Notes: generated by a model from the letters alone, not told the origin. Counted from the first letter of the stretch, positions 7,451 to 16,556 are shown. The stretch: DNA of 64,000 nt from Thermoproteota archaeon (GCA_016882195.1 VGLU01000003.1:62001-126000), one strand, 5' to 3'. Numbers and translations are program-made.

Positions 7451-9016
7451 CTAAACGTCGCACTTCTCCTCGGTCTCGGACTCAATCTTGATCCCCTCGG
7501 GCGGCGTTATCCCCTTCTTCTTCATGTAGTCGAGTATCGCCGCCTTCAGACCGTCCGAAGCTAGGTTGGAGCAGTGCATCTTTATCGGGGGCAATCCGTC
7601 GAGCGCGTCCGCCACATCCTGCCTCGAGATCTTAAGGGCCTCCTCTATCGTCCTCCCCTTGGCCATCTCCGTCACCATGCTGCTGGTGGCTATCGCCGCG
7701 CCGCACCCGAAGGTCTTGAACTTGACGTCCTCAAGCCTGTTGTCCTTCACCTTGATGTAGATCCACATCAGGTCTCCGCAGTTATGCACGGTCAGAGAGG
7801 GCGTGACATACGAGTGCGCCACATTGACTTCCAGATTGCTGACGAATCCGCCGTATTCCGTGCTTTCAATCCCTGTTATTGGGACGAACAGCATGCCGTT
7901 CTCTATCCATGCCTTGCCTCTTGGGTTTTTCTTGAAATTGAAGCCGACGTCCAATATGGATGAAAGTTTTCTAATAGACGGTGTTTCGAGAACGAATACC
8001 CTGTATGTTTTTCTATGATGCACCCCCTTCGAGACCCTGGTTTTCTCCTCATAAACGGACGGAATTATTCCCTGTCTCAACAACAGCATCTTTATCTGCT
8101 GGGCAAGAACCTTCGAGACGGTGGAATACGACGCTCTCGGTTTGTTCACGTCGATATACCCGTCACCGTGCCACAGTCCTCTGATCAACTCTGCCTGTTT
8201 ATCCAGGGGAAGGAACATCATGAACTCTGGCACGCTCCTCTCATCGTCCTTTCCGCCAAACAATTTTCTTAAAAATCTGGCGGCATGCGCATTATAGATG
8301 ACAATATTCACGGTTTTCCTCTCCTCGCGCCTTTCTATCTTAGCGTCCACTCCGAAAACGTTTCTGACGAGGCGACAGGCATCCATTACGTTGTCTTCCT
8401 CGTTGGTGTTGAAAGTCAATGTGGCATACGTTTTACATCTTTCAATCCTGGTGTTGCCCTCGGCTAGGAAGTATCCGGCGAAGCGCATAAAGTCGCCATC
8501 CACCTTGATCCTCGGCGGTATTTCAATGCTCTTGAAATCGTGCTCAGATTTTTCCACATTCGTTTCTATTTCGCTAACGTCGCTGCTCTCGTTCGGGACT
8601 GGATATGCGACCATGTCCCCCTTGTCCAGTTCGCACGCATGCCACCACGCGAGGTCTCCGACCAACCTCTTTTTGCCTCTTGTATACCGGTATTTGTCTC
8701 CTCTCGGAACCTTAAAACCGAACACCATATGATCTGGTGTGAGCGCTGTGTTTCCAAGGCGGTTTTTAATATCCAAAATGGTACCCGCGTATGCTCGGCT
8801 GAACCTCTTGTTTATTCTGTGAAATGCTCCGTCGTGGGACAAAACTGTGTCCGACTTGTTGATTGCCCGGATTGGAACAGCGGAGCCCTTGACAACTACA
8901 TCTGTGTCTGGAGGCACGCAGATGGGGTTCCCCACCTTCCCGATCCCGTCGGCGTCCGGTATCTCGCCCACGTTCCTGGGATTCCTGAAGTGCTCCATGA
9001 CCTTCTGGCTGTACAT
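7451..9016 (-). CDS. iscU: Fe-S cluster scaffold IscU/NifU, interrupted by an intein
   Basis: Scaffold on which Fe-S clusters are built. The 521-aa precursor consists of N-extein 1-32 (MYSQKVMEHFRNPRN...GNPI), intein 33-412 and C-extein 413-521. Splicing would give a 141-aa IscU with joined motif GNPI-CGD, the other two ligand Cys in FKTFGCGAA and KMHCSNLA, and Asp after the first Cys pair intact. The first ligand Cys is also the +1 nucleophile of splicing, so no active scaffold exists before splicing. It is the last gene of the tusA-dsrE-iscS-iscU operon, starting immediately after the iscS stop. Confidence 0.92.
   Translation of the reverse strand: MYSQKVMEHFRNPRNVGEIPDADGIGKVGNPICVPPDTDVVVKGSAVPIRAINKSDTVLSHDGAFHRINKRFSRAYAGTILDIKNRLGNTALTPDHMVFGFKVPRGDKYRYTRGKKRLVGDLAWWHACELDKGDMVAYPVPNESSDVSEIETNVEKSEHDFKSIEIPPRIKVDGDFMRFAGYFLAEGNTRIERCKTYATLTFNTNEEDNVMDACRLVRNVFGVDAKIERREERKTVNIVIYNAHAARFLRKLFGGKDDERSVPEFMMFLPLDKQAELIRGLWHGDGYIDVNKPRASYSTVSKVLAQQIKMLLLRQGIIPSVYEEKTRVSKGVHHRKTYRVFVLETPSIRKLSSILDVGFNFKKNPRGKAWIENGMLFVPITGIESTEYGGFVSNLEVNVAHSYVTPSLTVHNCGDLMWIYIKVKDNRLEDVKFKTFGCGAAIATSSMVTEMAKGRTIEEALKISRQDVADALDGLPPIKMHCSNLASDGLKAAILDYMKKKGITPPEGIKIESETEEKCDV
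7781..8920 (-). other. IscU intein with LAGLIDADG homing endonuclease
   Basis: Residues 33-412 of the precursor. Block A starts at Cys33 (CVPPDTDVVV). Block B has TPDH (93-96). Two LAGLIDADG-type motifs, AGYFLAEGN (~180-188) and RGLWHGDGY (~279-287), each keep an acidic residue, so the endonuclease may be active. Block F/G reads NLEVNVAHSYVTPSLTVHN and ends His-Asn directly before Cys413. All class 1 splicing residues (Cys1, block B His, terminal His-Asn, +1 Cys) are present. No frame damage is seen. Confidence 0.92.
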
Positions 9017-10195
9017 CTACCTCACCTCCTCGGGCGCAATCGGGGACATCTGCCTCAGCCCCTTTATTATCCTCGGCAGGACGTCGGCGATCCTATCGGC
9101 GTCCTCCGGGACGTTGAACCTCCCGAGGCTTATGAGCAGAGAGCCCTGCGCCTCAACGTGCGGGATCCCCATGGCTATCAGGACGTGCGACGGCTCCAGC
9201 GTCTTTGAGGAGCAGGCAGAACCGCTGGAGAGCATTATCCCCTCCATGTCGAGGGAGAGGACAAGCGACTCTCCCTCCACAAAGCTGAACCTTATATTCG
9301 CGTTGTGCGGAAGCCGCCTCGTGGGATGCCCATTCAGGAAGGAGTAGGGCACCTCCTTTAGGACCCTCTCCACTATCCTGTCCCTTATCTTGGAGAGCCT
9401 CTCGGCATCGCCTGCCATCTCTGCCATCGCAAGCTCCGCGGCTTTGCCCATCCCCACCGCTCCTGCGACGTTCTCCGTGCCGGATCTGAGCCCTCCCTCC
9501 TGCCCCCCGCCTAGGATCAGGGGCTCCACCCTTGTCCCCCTCTTGACGTAGATTCCTCCTATGCCGTAAGGTCCGTACATGTCCCAGGAGGAGATGGTCA
9601 TCAGATCTATCCCGTCCTTTACCACATCCACAGGTATCTTCCCGACGGCTGGCACGGCGTCGGTATGGAGGTACGCCTTCTTTGAATGGGCGATCTCCGC
9701 CATCTCCCTTATGGGCTGTATGGTGCCGACCTCGTTGTTCGCGTAGCCGACGGTAACAAGAGTAGTCTTGTCCGTAATGGTAGACTTGAGCGCCTCGACG
9801 TCCACCGTCCCGTACCTGTCCACCGGCAGGTACGTTACCTCGAAGCCGTTCTTTGCGAGGTACTTCAGCGTGTTCAGAACCGATATGTGCTCTATCTTGG
9901 ACGCTATTATGTGGTTGCCCCTGTCCCTGTTCCTTAATGCCACCCCCCTCAGCGCCACGTTGGTGCCCTCGGTCGCTCCGGATGTGAGGACAACCTCCGA
10001 GGGCTTCTCTGCGTTTATTAACGCAGCGACCTTTGCCCTCGCCTCCTCCAGTGCACCCTTCATCTTTGAGCCAACTGAGTGCTGCGACGAGGGGTTGCCG
10101 TATAGTTCCCTAAGATAGGGGAGCATGGCCTCCACCACCCTCGGATCGACCCTTGAGGATGATGCATAATCCATATACACAATTTTCTCAGACAT
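9017..10195 (-). CDS. iscS: cysteine desulfurase IscS/NifS
   Basis: PLP enzyme that takes sulfur from Cys as a persulfide and hands it to IscU or sulfur carriers. 392 aa. Start MDYASSSRVDPRVVEAMLPY; PLP region HTDAVPAVGKIPVDV, in which the canonical Lys motif (SxHK) reads SSWDMYGPYG, so the usual schiff-base Lys is not at its expected place. The persulfide Cys loop is SSGSACSSKTLEPSHV. The gene abuts iscU and follows dsrE by 15 bp. See the finding on the missing His-Lys pair. Confidence 0.87.
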   Translation of the reverse strand: MSEKIVYMDYASSSRVDPRVVEAMLPYLRELYGNPSSQHSVGSKMKGALEEARAKVAALINAEKPSEVVLTSGATEGTNVALRGVALRNRDRGNHIIASKIEHISVLNTLKYLAKNGFEVTYLPVDRYGTVDVEALKSTITDKTTLVTVGYANNEVGTIQPIREMAEIAHSKKAYLHTDAVPAVGKIPVDVVKDGIDLMTISSWDMYGPYGIGGIYVKRGTRVEPLILGGGQEGGLRSGTENVAGAVGMGKAAELAMAEMAGDAERLSKIRDRIVERVLKEVPYSFLNGHPTRRLPHNANIRFSFVEGESLVLSLDMEGIMLSSGSACSSKTLEPSHVLIAMGIPHVEAQGSLLISLGRFNVPEDADRIADVLPRIIKGLRQMSPIAPEEVR

Positions 10196-10210
10196 GCCGT
10201 TTCGCCCTTC

Positions 10211-10597
10211 CTAGAAGTACAGTACCCCGTCTGCCTCTAAAACCAGATCGTTAACGGTCGCCGCCCCCGCGACCTTGACCCCCGCAATTAGGTCCCCCTT
10301 GGGCATGTTTAGCAGATCACAGCTCTGGGCGCACGCGTACATTTTCACACCCGCCTTTATCGCCTGGTCCATGATCTCCTTAAGCGTCGGGAAGTTGCTT
10401 ATCTTTATCTTCTCTGCTGCGCCCTTCTTTAGGACAGTTATGCCCTTTATCAAGAAGTATATGGACGCGTCTAGGTCCATCGCCTGGGCTGTCATGGCCA
10501 GTATGAATGGCGCGTACAGCCTCTCCGGTGTATCGATGCCCGAAGTTTGTACGTACAATATCTTCTTCTTTTCTTTCCCCTCACTCTTTTCTGGCAT
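10211..10597 (-). CDS. DsrE/DsrF-like sulfur-relay protein
   Basis: 128 aa. The DsrE fold is visible as ILYVQTSGIDTPERLYAPFILAMTAQAMD, SIYFLIKGI and a Cys-bearing loop (MYACAQSCDLLN), where a Cys could carry a persulfide. Such small proteins accept sulfane sulfur from TusA-like partners. The start overlaps the tusA stop as TAATG, and iscS follows after 15 bp, so all are one transcript. Delivery to Fe-S clusters or tRNA thiolation is inferred. Confidence 0.82.
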   Translation of the reverse strand: MPEKSEGKEKKKILYVQTSGIDTPERLYAPFILAMTAQAMDLDASIYFLIKGITVLKKGAAEKIKISNFPTLKEIMDQAIKAGVKMYACAQSCDLLNMPKGDLIAGVKVAGAATVNDLVLEADGVLYF

Positions 10598-10821
10598 TAT
10601 TTAATCCTCCTTATTGTCACAATAACATCCTCACCCTCTTTCTTCACATCCACGACCTCCTGTCCGGCCCTCTTGGCCCACCTCTTGAGGTCCTCCTCGG
10701 CCGCTGGATCGTCTGCCATTACTTTCAGGAGATCGCCTACTTTTACCTTCTCTATCCCCTCCCTCGTCCTCAGTACGGGTATGGGGCAGTACAGCCCCCT
10801 CAGATCCAGCTCCGTCTCCAC
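10597..10821 (-). CDS. tusA: TusA/SirA-like sulfur carrier
   Basis: 74 aa. Residues LDLRGLYCPIPVLRTREGI contain the diagnostic CPxP sulfur-binding motif near the N-terminus, followed by the VKVGDLLKVMADDPAAEEDLKRW core. The family moves persulfide sulfur between a desulfurase and acceptors. First gene of the operon; GTG start preceded by a strong GGGGAGGG, with minus-strand TATA-like TATATAATAC near 10847-10858. Confidence 0.9.
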   Translation of the reverse strand: METELDLRGLYCPIPVLRTREGIEKVKVGDLLKVMADDPAAEEDLKRWAKRAGQEVVDVKKEGEDVIVTIRRIK

Positions 10822-10898
10822 AACCCTCCCCGCTCCTTATTATAACTGTATTATATATTAACTTATTTATTGGTGCCCAACCTTTATCATGCGCCTTT
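10822..10898. promoter_or_regulatory. divergent promoter region, tusA operon / tatD
   Basis: AT-rich block (TTATTATAACTG, TTATATATTAAC) at about 10837-10873 provides minus-strand TATA for tusA and plus-strand TATTTATT for tatD, whose ATG would be near-leaderless. Confidence 0.5.
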
Positions 10899-11663
10899 AT
10901 GAGAAAAGATACGGTGGCACCCTTGATAGACGTCCACGCCCACCTCACCGATCCCTCCTTCAAGGACCTTCCAGAGGTCCTAAGAAGGGCAAGAGCCGCC
11001 GGAGTAAAGAAGATCATAATGTCGATAACCGACCCTGCTGAATTCGTTAGGGCCCGAGAGGTCCTTTCGATGGACCCCGGCTACCTGTACCTCACGGCGG
11101 GCTTTGACCCCACAGTTCTATTGGAGGAGAAGTACAACCAGTTCAAGGAGCTTCTCAGGCTGGGTGACATCGTGGGTATTGGGGAGGTCGGGCTTGACCA
11201 CTTCTACGTGAGGGATCACTCCCAGCGGGTGCTCCAGGAGGCGTTCTTCAGGTCGAGTATAAGGCTTGCAATCGAGAGGGACCTCCCCCTTGTGGTGCAT
11301 TCTAGGAGCGCCGGTCACGACGCGCTCGAGGTTCTCTACTCCGAGGGCGCCGAGAGGGTGCTGATGCACGCCTTTGACGGCAAGTCCGGCGACGCTCTGT
11401 CCGCTACCAAGAGAGGCTTCTTCTTCTCGATACCGACCTCAGTGGTTCACTCTGAGCAGAAGCAGAAGCTTGCCCGTCTGCTCCCGCTGGGATCGCTGAT
11501 GCTTGAGACCGACTCGCCGGTGCTCACACCCGTGCGTGGTGAGCGGAACGAGCCTGCGAATCTAATACTGGGGGCGAGAAAGATCGCAGAGATAAAGCAT
11601 GTGAAAGTGGAAGAGGTTGTGAGGGTCACGGTCGCAAACGCCGAGCGTTTTTTTCGCCTCTGA
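10899..11663 (+). CDS. TatD-family metal-dependent hydrolase
   Basis: 254-aa amidohydrolase-fold protein. Metal ligands are visible in VHAHLTD (near residue 12), GIGEVGLDHFYV, LVVHSRSAG, HAFDG and ETDSPVL. TatD proteins are Mg-dependent deoxyribonucleases or related phosphoesterases in the cytoplasm. The order of motifs is complete. It is divergent from tusA and stands alone. Confidence 0.88.
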   Translation: MRKDTVAPLIDVHAHLTDPSFKDLPEVLRRARAAGVKKIIMSITDPAEFVRAREVLSMDPGYLYLTAGFDPTVLLEEKYNQFKELLRLGDIVGIGEVGLDHFYVRDHSQRVLQEAFFRSSIRLAIERDLPLVVHSRSAGHDALEVLYSEGAERVLMHAFDGKSGDALSATKRGFFFSIPTSVVHSEQKQKLARLLPLGSLMLETDSPVLTPVRGERNEPANLILGARKIAEIKHVKVEEVVRVTVANAERFFRL

Positions 11664-11761
11664 TAATTTAAATGTTAATGGCAATCAACAATAAATGGAA
11701 AAGCAAATTTTTATATATTTAGTAAAAAAGATACCAGATCACTGTCTGGGTGAAACCCCCT
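11664..11761 (+). promoter_or_regulatory. promoter of the BMP-type ABC operon
   Basis: TATA-like TTTTTATATATTT at 11708-11720 places the transcript start near 11740. A short dyad CCAGA-(6)-TCTGG lies at 11734-11749, overlapping that start, and GGGTG then precedes the ATG at 11762. The dyad is only 5 bp per arm, so an operator is possible but weak. Confidence 0.45.
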
Positions 11762-12823
11762 ATGAAAACTTCTGTAATTGTTGGGATAGTGATAGTTGCC
11801 GTCATCGTGGTCGGGGCAGCCTACGCCTACACGACAATGACCGCGCCGGCGGCGCCGGCGTTCAAGGTCGCCGCCATCTACGTCACTCCGCTTGAAGAGA
11901 CGTGGAACCAAGTACTGCACCAGGCGCTCCTCGAGGCAAGGGACGAGCTGGGGATTACTTACAACTACTCCGAGAGGGTGTCCGAGTCACAGGTCGAGAG
12001 CATCATGCTCCAGTACATCAACAGCGGATTCAACATGATTATCACCCACAGCTGGGGATTCTGGGAGACCGCTGACAGGATCGCACCGCAGTTCCCCAAT
12101 GTCTACTTCGCCCAGGGCTCCGGGCTATGCACGAACTTCGGCAATAACCTCGCCCTCTTCGACTACTACATCCAGGAGGCTGCGTACGAGGCAGGAGCAA
12201 TCGCCGCAAAGATGACCAACACCAGCAAGGTGGGCATCGTGACCGCATTCTCAGGGGTCGGAGACGTGAACAACCTGCTGAACGGTTTCGTCGCCGGCGC
12301 AAAACACGTGAATCCAAATCTCAACGTCACAATCTCATACATCAATTCCTGGTATGATCCCCCGGCTGCAAGGACCGCTGCAAGTGCACTGATCGCCTCG
12401 GGAGTTGACGTGATCTACTCTGAGAGGTACGGTATCTTCGAGGCCTGCAAGGATACAAGCGGAAAGGTACTCGCCCTCGCCTTTGGCAACATCGTGGACC
12501 AGAACAACCTCGCCCCGGATGTCGTCGTCGGCAGTGTTGTATGGGACCTCTATCCGATGGTAAGGTCGATGATCCAGGGCGCCCTGTCTGACAATTTCGC
12601 CTCTGGTCACTACTATACTACGATGGATACCGGCGGATCGAAGTTTGTTTGGAACACCGCATTCCAGAACAATTACCCCCTAGTCTATTCATATAGCCAG
12701 ACCCTGCAACAGCAGATAATCAACGGAACCATCTACTGGAATACCAGCGTGACGCTGATCAACGGAACGGTTGTTGATGGGAGCAATGTACCGATCTCGG
12801 TGCCAAACTTCAGAAACCCGTAG
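11762..12823 (+). CDS. BMP family ABC transporter substrate-binding protein
   Basis: Extracellular ligand-binding protein of the Bmp/PnrA family, usually for purine or pyrimidine nucleosides. Residues ~4-26 are a hydrophobic signal anchor (IVGIVIVAVIVVGAAYAYTTM), then the periplasmic-binding fold with KVAAIYVTPLEETWNQ, THSWGFWETADRIAPQFPNVYF and GVDVIYSERYG. There is no lipobox Cys, so it is held by the N-terminal segment as in many archaea. ATG 11762 is preferred over GTG 11750 because GGGTG sits at correct spacing. It is first in a four-gene transport operon. The ligand is inferred only from the family. Confidence 0.87.
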   Translation: MKTSVIVGIVIVAVIVVGAAYAYTTMTAPAAPAFKVAAIYVTPLEETWNQVLHQALLEARDELGITYNYSERVSESQVESIMLQYINSGFNMIITHSWGFWETADRIAPQFPNVYFAQGSGLCTNFGNNLALFDYYIQEAAYEAGAIAAKMTNTSKVGIVTAFSGVGDVNNLLNGFVAGAKHVNPNLNVTISYINSWYDPPAARTAASALIASGVDVIYSERYGIFEACKDTSGKVLALAFGNIVDQNNLAPDVVVGSVVWDLYPMVRSMIQGALSDNFASGHYYTTMDTGGSKFVWNTAFQNNYPLVYSYSQTLQQQIINGTIYWNTSVTLINGTVVDGSNVPISVPNFRNP

Positions 12824-12833
12824 AGGTGGCTCT

Positions 12834-14423
12834 ATGCCCCTCTCTCCTATTTTTTTTAAAAAAACTAAGTTTGAGGTTGAAAAGGTATCTAATGCGTCCA
12901 CCGAGAGCGACTCGGTAACGCGTTCGGATCATTCCATATTTGTTAGGGGTATCCGCAAGACTTACCCCAACGGAGTTGTGGCCAACCAGGACGTCACGTT
13001 TAGCATCCTGAGGGGCGAGGTGCATGCCCTGCTGGGGGAGAATGGTGCGGGCAAGACGACCCTCGTGAAGATCCTCTCTGGTTGCCTCACCCCAGATTCG
13101 GGCGAGATCCTCGTTAACGGTAGGAGTGTCCGCATAGAGGACCCCATAAAGGCTGTTAAGCTTGGCATTGGCATGGTTCACCAGCACTTCACCTTGATCC
13201 CTACGTTCACAGTCGCCGAGAACATTGCGCTCAGCCTCTCCCTCTCTGGAAGGCTGAACCTTGATGCGGTCAAGGGGAAGATAAAGGAGGTCTCAAAGAA
13301 CCTAACACTCGAGATAGACCCGGATGCGAGGATAGAGCAGCTGCCTGTGGGTCTCAGGCAGAGGGTAGAGATACTCCGCCTGCTCTGTCAGGATGTGGAT
13401 ATTCTCATCCTAGATGAGCCCACCTCTGTGCTTACTCCTCTCGAGGTGGAGGAGCTCTTCAAGACGATAAGGCGGCTCAAGTCCAAGGGGAGATCCGTCA
13501 TAATTATCACTCACAAGGTAAAGGAGGCCCTGGCGATAAGCGATAGAATCACCATTATGAGGGGAGGCAGGGTGGTCAAGACCCTGCCCACCATCTCCAC
13601 AAACGAGGCGGAACTGGCTGCGCTCGTGGTGGAGGGCTTCGCATCATCGCTCCGGGTCGACAGGGGCAAGCCTGGCGAACCCGTCCTCATGGTAAAGAAC
13701 CTTTCAGTTAAGGGCAAAAGGGGAGAGATGGCGGTAAAGGGCGTGGATCTGGTCCTCCACGCCGGGGAGATATTAGGCATAGCTGGAGTGGCTGGGAACG
13801 GGCAGAAGGAGCTCGTTGAAGCTCTCACAGGACTCCGCAGGATCGAGTCCGGAACCTCCCTCCTGAAGACCTGTGACCTAACCAACAGGCCACCGAAGTT
13901 CATAATCCGGAAGGGCGTCTCCTACATCCCTGAAGACAGGATCAGGAGGGGGGTCGTGCTCAGCATGAGCGTCTCCGAGAACCTCGCCCTCAAGAACTTC
14001 GAGGAGCAGCCCTTCAGCAAGAACATGGTCATCAACAGAGAGTCTATTGACAGATACGCATCGGATCTTATCTCCAAGTTTGGGATAAGGGCTTCCGATC
14101 CATGTGCCACGGTGAGCAGTCTGTCCGGTGGAAACATCGGAAAACTTGTCGTGGCGAGGGAGCTCTCCAACGGTGCCAACATAGTGGTAGCAGAGCAGCC
14201 AACAGCAGGTTTGGATGTCAAAGCATCCGAAGCCGTTCACCAGAAGCTAATGGAGCTGAGATCAAAGGGCGTCGCCGCGCTGTTGATCTCCGCGGATCTG
14301 GACGAGATAATAAAGCTCAGCGACAGGATTGTGGTGATGTATGGCGGTAAGTTTGTCGGAGAGTTCACCCATGACTCTCTCGACATTCAGAAGTTGGCGA
14401 GACTGATGCTGGGGTCGGCATAA
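12834..14423 (+). CDS. nucleoside-type ABC transporter ATP-binding protein, double cassette
   Basis: 529 aa, two fused ATPase domains as in BMP/ribose-type importers. Domain 1 has Walker A GENGAGKTT, degenerate signature LPVGLRQRVEIL and Walker B ILDEPTSVL. Domain 2 has degenerate Walker A GVAGNGQKE, signature SLSGGNIGK and VAEQPTAGLD. ATG at 12834 follows GAGGTGG just after the binding-protein stop; upstream in-frame ATGs lie inside that gene and are rejected. It works with the two permeases downstream. Confidence 0.9.
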   Translation: MPLSPIFFKKTKFEVEKVSNASTESDSVTRSDHSIFVRGIRKTYPNGVVANQDVTFSILRGEVHALLGENGAGKTTLVKILSGCLTPDSGEILVNGRSVRIEDPIKAVKLGIGMVHQHFTLIPTFTVAENIALSLSLSGRLNLDAVKGKIKEVSKNLTLEIDPDARIEQLPVGLRQRVEILRLLCQDVDILILDEPTSVLTPLEVEELFKTIRRLKSKGRSVIIITHKVKEALAISDRITIMRGGRVVKTLPTISTNEAELAALVVEGFASSLRVDRGKPGEPVLMVKNLSVKGKRGEMAVKGVDLVLHAGEILGIAGVAGNGQKELVEALTGLRRIESGTSLLKTCDLTNRPPKFIIRKGVSYIPEDRIRRGVVLSMSVSENLALKNFEEQPFSKNMVINRESIDRYASDLISKFGIRASDPCATVSSLSGGNIGKLVVARELSNGANIVVAEQPTAGLDVKASEAVHQKLMELRSKGVAALLISADLDEIIKLSDRIVVMYGGKFVGEFTHDSLDIQKLARLMLGSA

Positions 14424-14450
14424 CGAGATTGGACTGGGGACAGTAGTGTT

Positions 14451-15500
14451 ATGGAGCTAAAGCTGACGAAGTCAACGGTTCGTTCGATATACAAGGCAGT
14501 GATATCCATCGCTCTTGCGCTGGTCGTCACCTCGGTACTATTCATAGCCACCGGGGCAAATCCGATCCTGGCCTATTACTACATCTTCGTTGGGGCCTTC
14601 GGCAATCTCAACCTTACGGTGGAGACCCTCGTCAGGACGACCCCCATACTGCTCGTCTCGCTCGGGCTTGCCATCGCCTTCAAGTGCAAGGTCTGGAACA
14701 TCGGTGCAGAGGGGCAGCTCTACATGGGCGCCATGGCGGGCACTATAACCGCGGTCTCATTAGGCAACAGTCCACTCACGCTTCCTGCCTCAATACTTGT
14801 TGCGATCTTGGGCGGAATGGCTTGGGCAGCTGTACCAGCTCTAATGAAGACGAAGCTGGGGATAAATGAGGTCATCACCACGTTCCTCATGAATTACGTT
14901 GCCATCTACTTCGTGCAGTGGCTACTTTCATTTCCGTTCAGGAGCCCAGACACCCTATTTCCAGAGTCCGCGCAGGTACCGCAGGCGGCCGTACTCCCTA
15001 TCCTGCTACCGACTACCCGCCTCCACCTGGGAGTGGTGCTCGCCATCGCGGTTGCCCTGCCACTCGTATACTTCCTCATGATCAAGACGACCTTTGGCTA
15101 CAAGCTGAGGGCCGTGGGCGAGAACCCTGAGGCGGCGAGGTTTGGTGGGATCAATGTCAGTAGAACCATATTCTTGGCCCTAGTACTCAGCGGGGCACTC
15201 GCTGGCATCGCCGGTCTCTTCGAGGTCTCCGGAATACAGTTTAGGATGAGGGGCTCGCTCTCGCCCGGGTACGGATACACCGGCATAGTAGTTGCGCTGC
15301 TGGGTCAGAACAACCCCATTGGCGTCTTTCTGTCCTCGATCTTCTTGGCGGCAATATTCAACGGCTCGTCGACCATGTCCAGAGTCCTCAACCAGCCGCA
15401 GGGCGTGGTTGACTTCATCCAAGGGGTTCTTGTGATCTTTGTTCTGGGATCGGAGTACATCATGCGTTACCTTGAGAAGAAGGGGGTCTTTAAGGCATGA
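14451..15500 (+). CDS. nucleoside-type ABC transporter permease 1
   Basis: 349 aa, polytopic, of the branched-chain/BMP permease class. Hallmarks are GLAIAFKCKVWNIGAEGQLYMGA near residue 70, NEVITTFLMNYVAIY, and the EAA-like cytoplasmic loop KLRAVGENPEAARFGGINV. It forms a heterodimer with the next gene, whose ATG overlaps this stop. Confidence 0.9.
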   Translation: MELKLTKSTVRSIYKAVISIALALVVTSVLFIATGANPILAYYYIFVGAFGNLNLTVETLVRTTPILLVSLGLAIAFKCKVWNIGAEGQLYMGAMAGTITAVSLGNSPLTLPASILVAILGGMAWAAVPALMKTKLGINEVITTFLMNYVAIYFVQWLLSFPFRSPDTLFPESAQVPQAAVLPILLPTTRLHLGVVLAIAVALPLVYFLMIKTTFGYKLRAVGENPEAARFGGINVSRTIFLALVLSGALAGIAGLFEVSGIQFRMRGSLSPGYGYTGIVVALLGQNNPIGVFLSSIFLAAIFNGSSTMSRVLNQPQGVVDFIQGVLVIFVLGSEYIMRYLEKKGVFKA

Positions 15501-16435
15501 TGGAATGGGCGCTAATCCTTGGGTTTATTGCCGCTGGGATAAGAACCGCCTCCCCGCTTCTTCTGGCATCTCTAGGCGAGACCGTTGTTCAGAGGGGAGG
15601 AATACTCAATCTGGGGATAGAGGGGGCAATGCTGATGGGCGCCTTCTCCGGCTTCATGGGCGCCTATCTGACTGGGAACCTGTGGGTTGGGCTGCTGACA
15701 TCCATCATTGCCGGTGTACTGACCGTTCTCATATTCGGCTTTCTCGTCATCAGGATCAACCTCGATCAGGTGGTATCCGGGCTTGCCATTAACCTCCTCG
15801 CAATGGGGCTGTGCCTCTACTTCTTCAGGATTGCGTTCTCGCAGGGGGCCTTCCCATATTTGGGAGATCTCATAGGCCCCTATGCGATACCAGGGCTGAG
15901 CCAGATCCCGGTTCTGGGCGAGGTGCTCTTCAACCAGACGGTGTTCGTCTACATCGGTCTGATCGCGGTCCCTCTGATCTACTTCCTTATCTTCAAGACC
16001 TCCTTCGGTCTGAGGCTGAGATCCATAGGCGAGGACCCCGTGGTGGCCTCCTATCTGGGCATAAATGTCAGCAGAATAAGGTACCTATCGCTCATAATCG
16101 AGGGAGCTCTAGTGGGAATGGCTGGGGGTCTGCTTACGATATCCATGTTCAACGTCTTCGACAGCCGCATAGTGGCGGCCAGGGGCTTTGTGGCGGTATC
16201 CATAGTGATCCTCGGCAGGTGGAACCCTTGGGGAGCACTTGGAGGCTCGCTACTGTTTGGGTTCACCGAGGCCCTGTCGCTCTGGATAGGCACCTTTTTG
16301 GTGGGCCCCGCGGCGCCTTCTGTAAGTCTGCTATTGAGAATGCTACCCTACGTGGTAACGATACTGGCGCTCCTCGTCGGAGGTAGAAAGGTTAGAGGGC
16401 CCGCTGCATTGGGTTCTCCCTTTTCCAAAGAATAG
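15497..16435 (+). CDS. nucleoside-type ABC transporter permease 2
   Basis: 312-aa partner permease. LASLGETVVQRGGILNLGIEGAMLMGAF and LRLRSIGEDPVVASYLGINV are the signatures of this second subunit. ATGA overlap with permease 1 shows translational coupling. Together with the binding protein and double ATPase it makes a complete importer, probably for nucleosides. No riboswitch or dedicated enzyme nearby narrows the substrate. Confidence 0.9.
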   Translation: MMEWALILGFIAAGIRTASPLLLASLGETVVQRGGILNLGIEGAMLMGAFSGFMGAYLTGNLWVGLLTSIIAGVLTVLIFGFLVIRINLDQVVSGLAINLLAMGLCLYFFRIAFSQGAFPYLGDLIGPYAIPGLSQIPVLGEVLFNQTVFVYIGLIAVPLIYFLIFKTSFGLRLRSIGEDPVVASYLGINVSRIRYLSLIIEGALVGMAGGLLTISMFNVFDSRIVAARGFVAVSIVILGRWNPWGALGGSLLFGFTEALSLWIGTFLVGPAAPSVSLLLRMLPYVVTILALLVGGRKVRGPAALGSPFSKE

Positions 16436-16556
16436 AAAGTTATAATAACGCCCTCTTCCTTCATGGGCATCATGACCCCGAAAGGGACTGCCGTGCTGGA
16501 AAAACTACGAGCAATCGCCGGTAATACACCCCCTCAAAAAGGGTCGGCGTTGAAAA
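16436..16556 (+). promoter_or_regulatory. intergenic region with promoter of the CHASE4 kinase
   Basis: TATA-like TTATAATAA at 16440-16448 would start transcription near 16470, about 85 nt before the kinase ATG. A 42-codon open frame lies inside (16462-16590) but overlaps the kinase start and is not supported. Confidence 0.4.
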
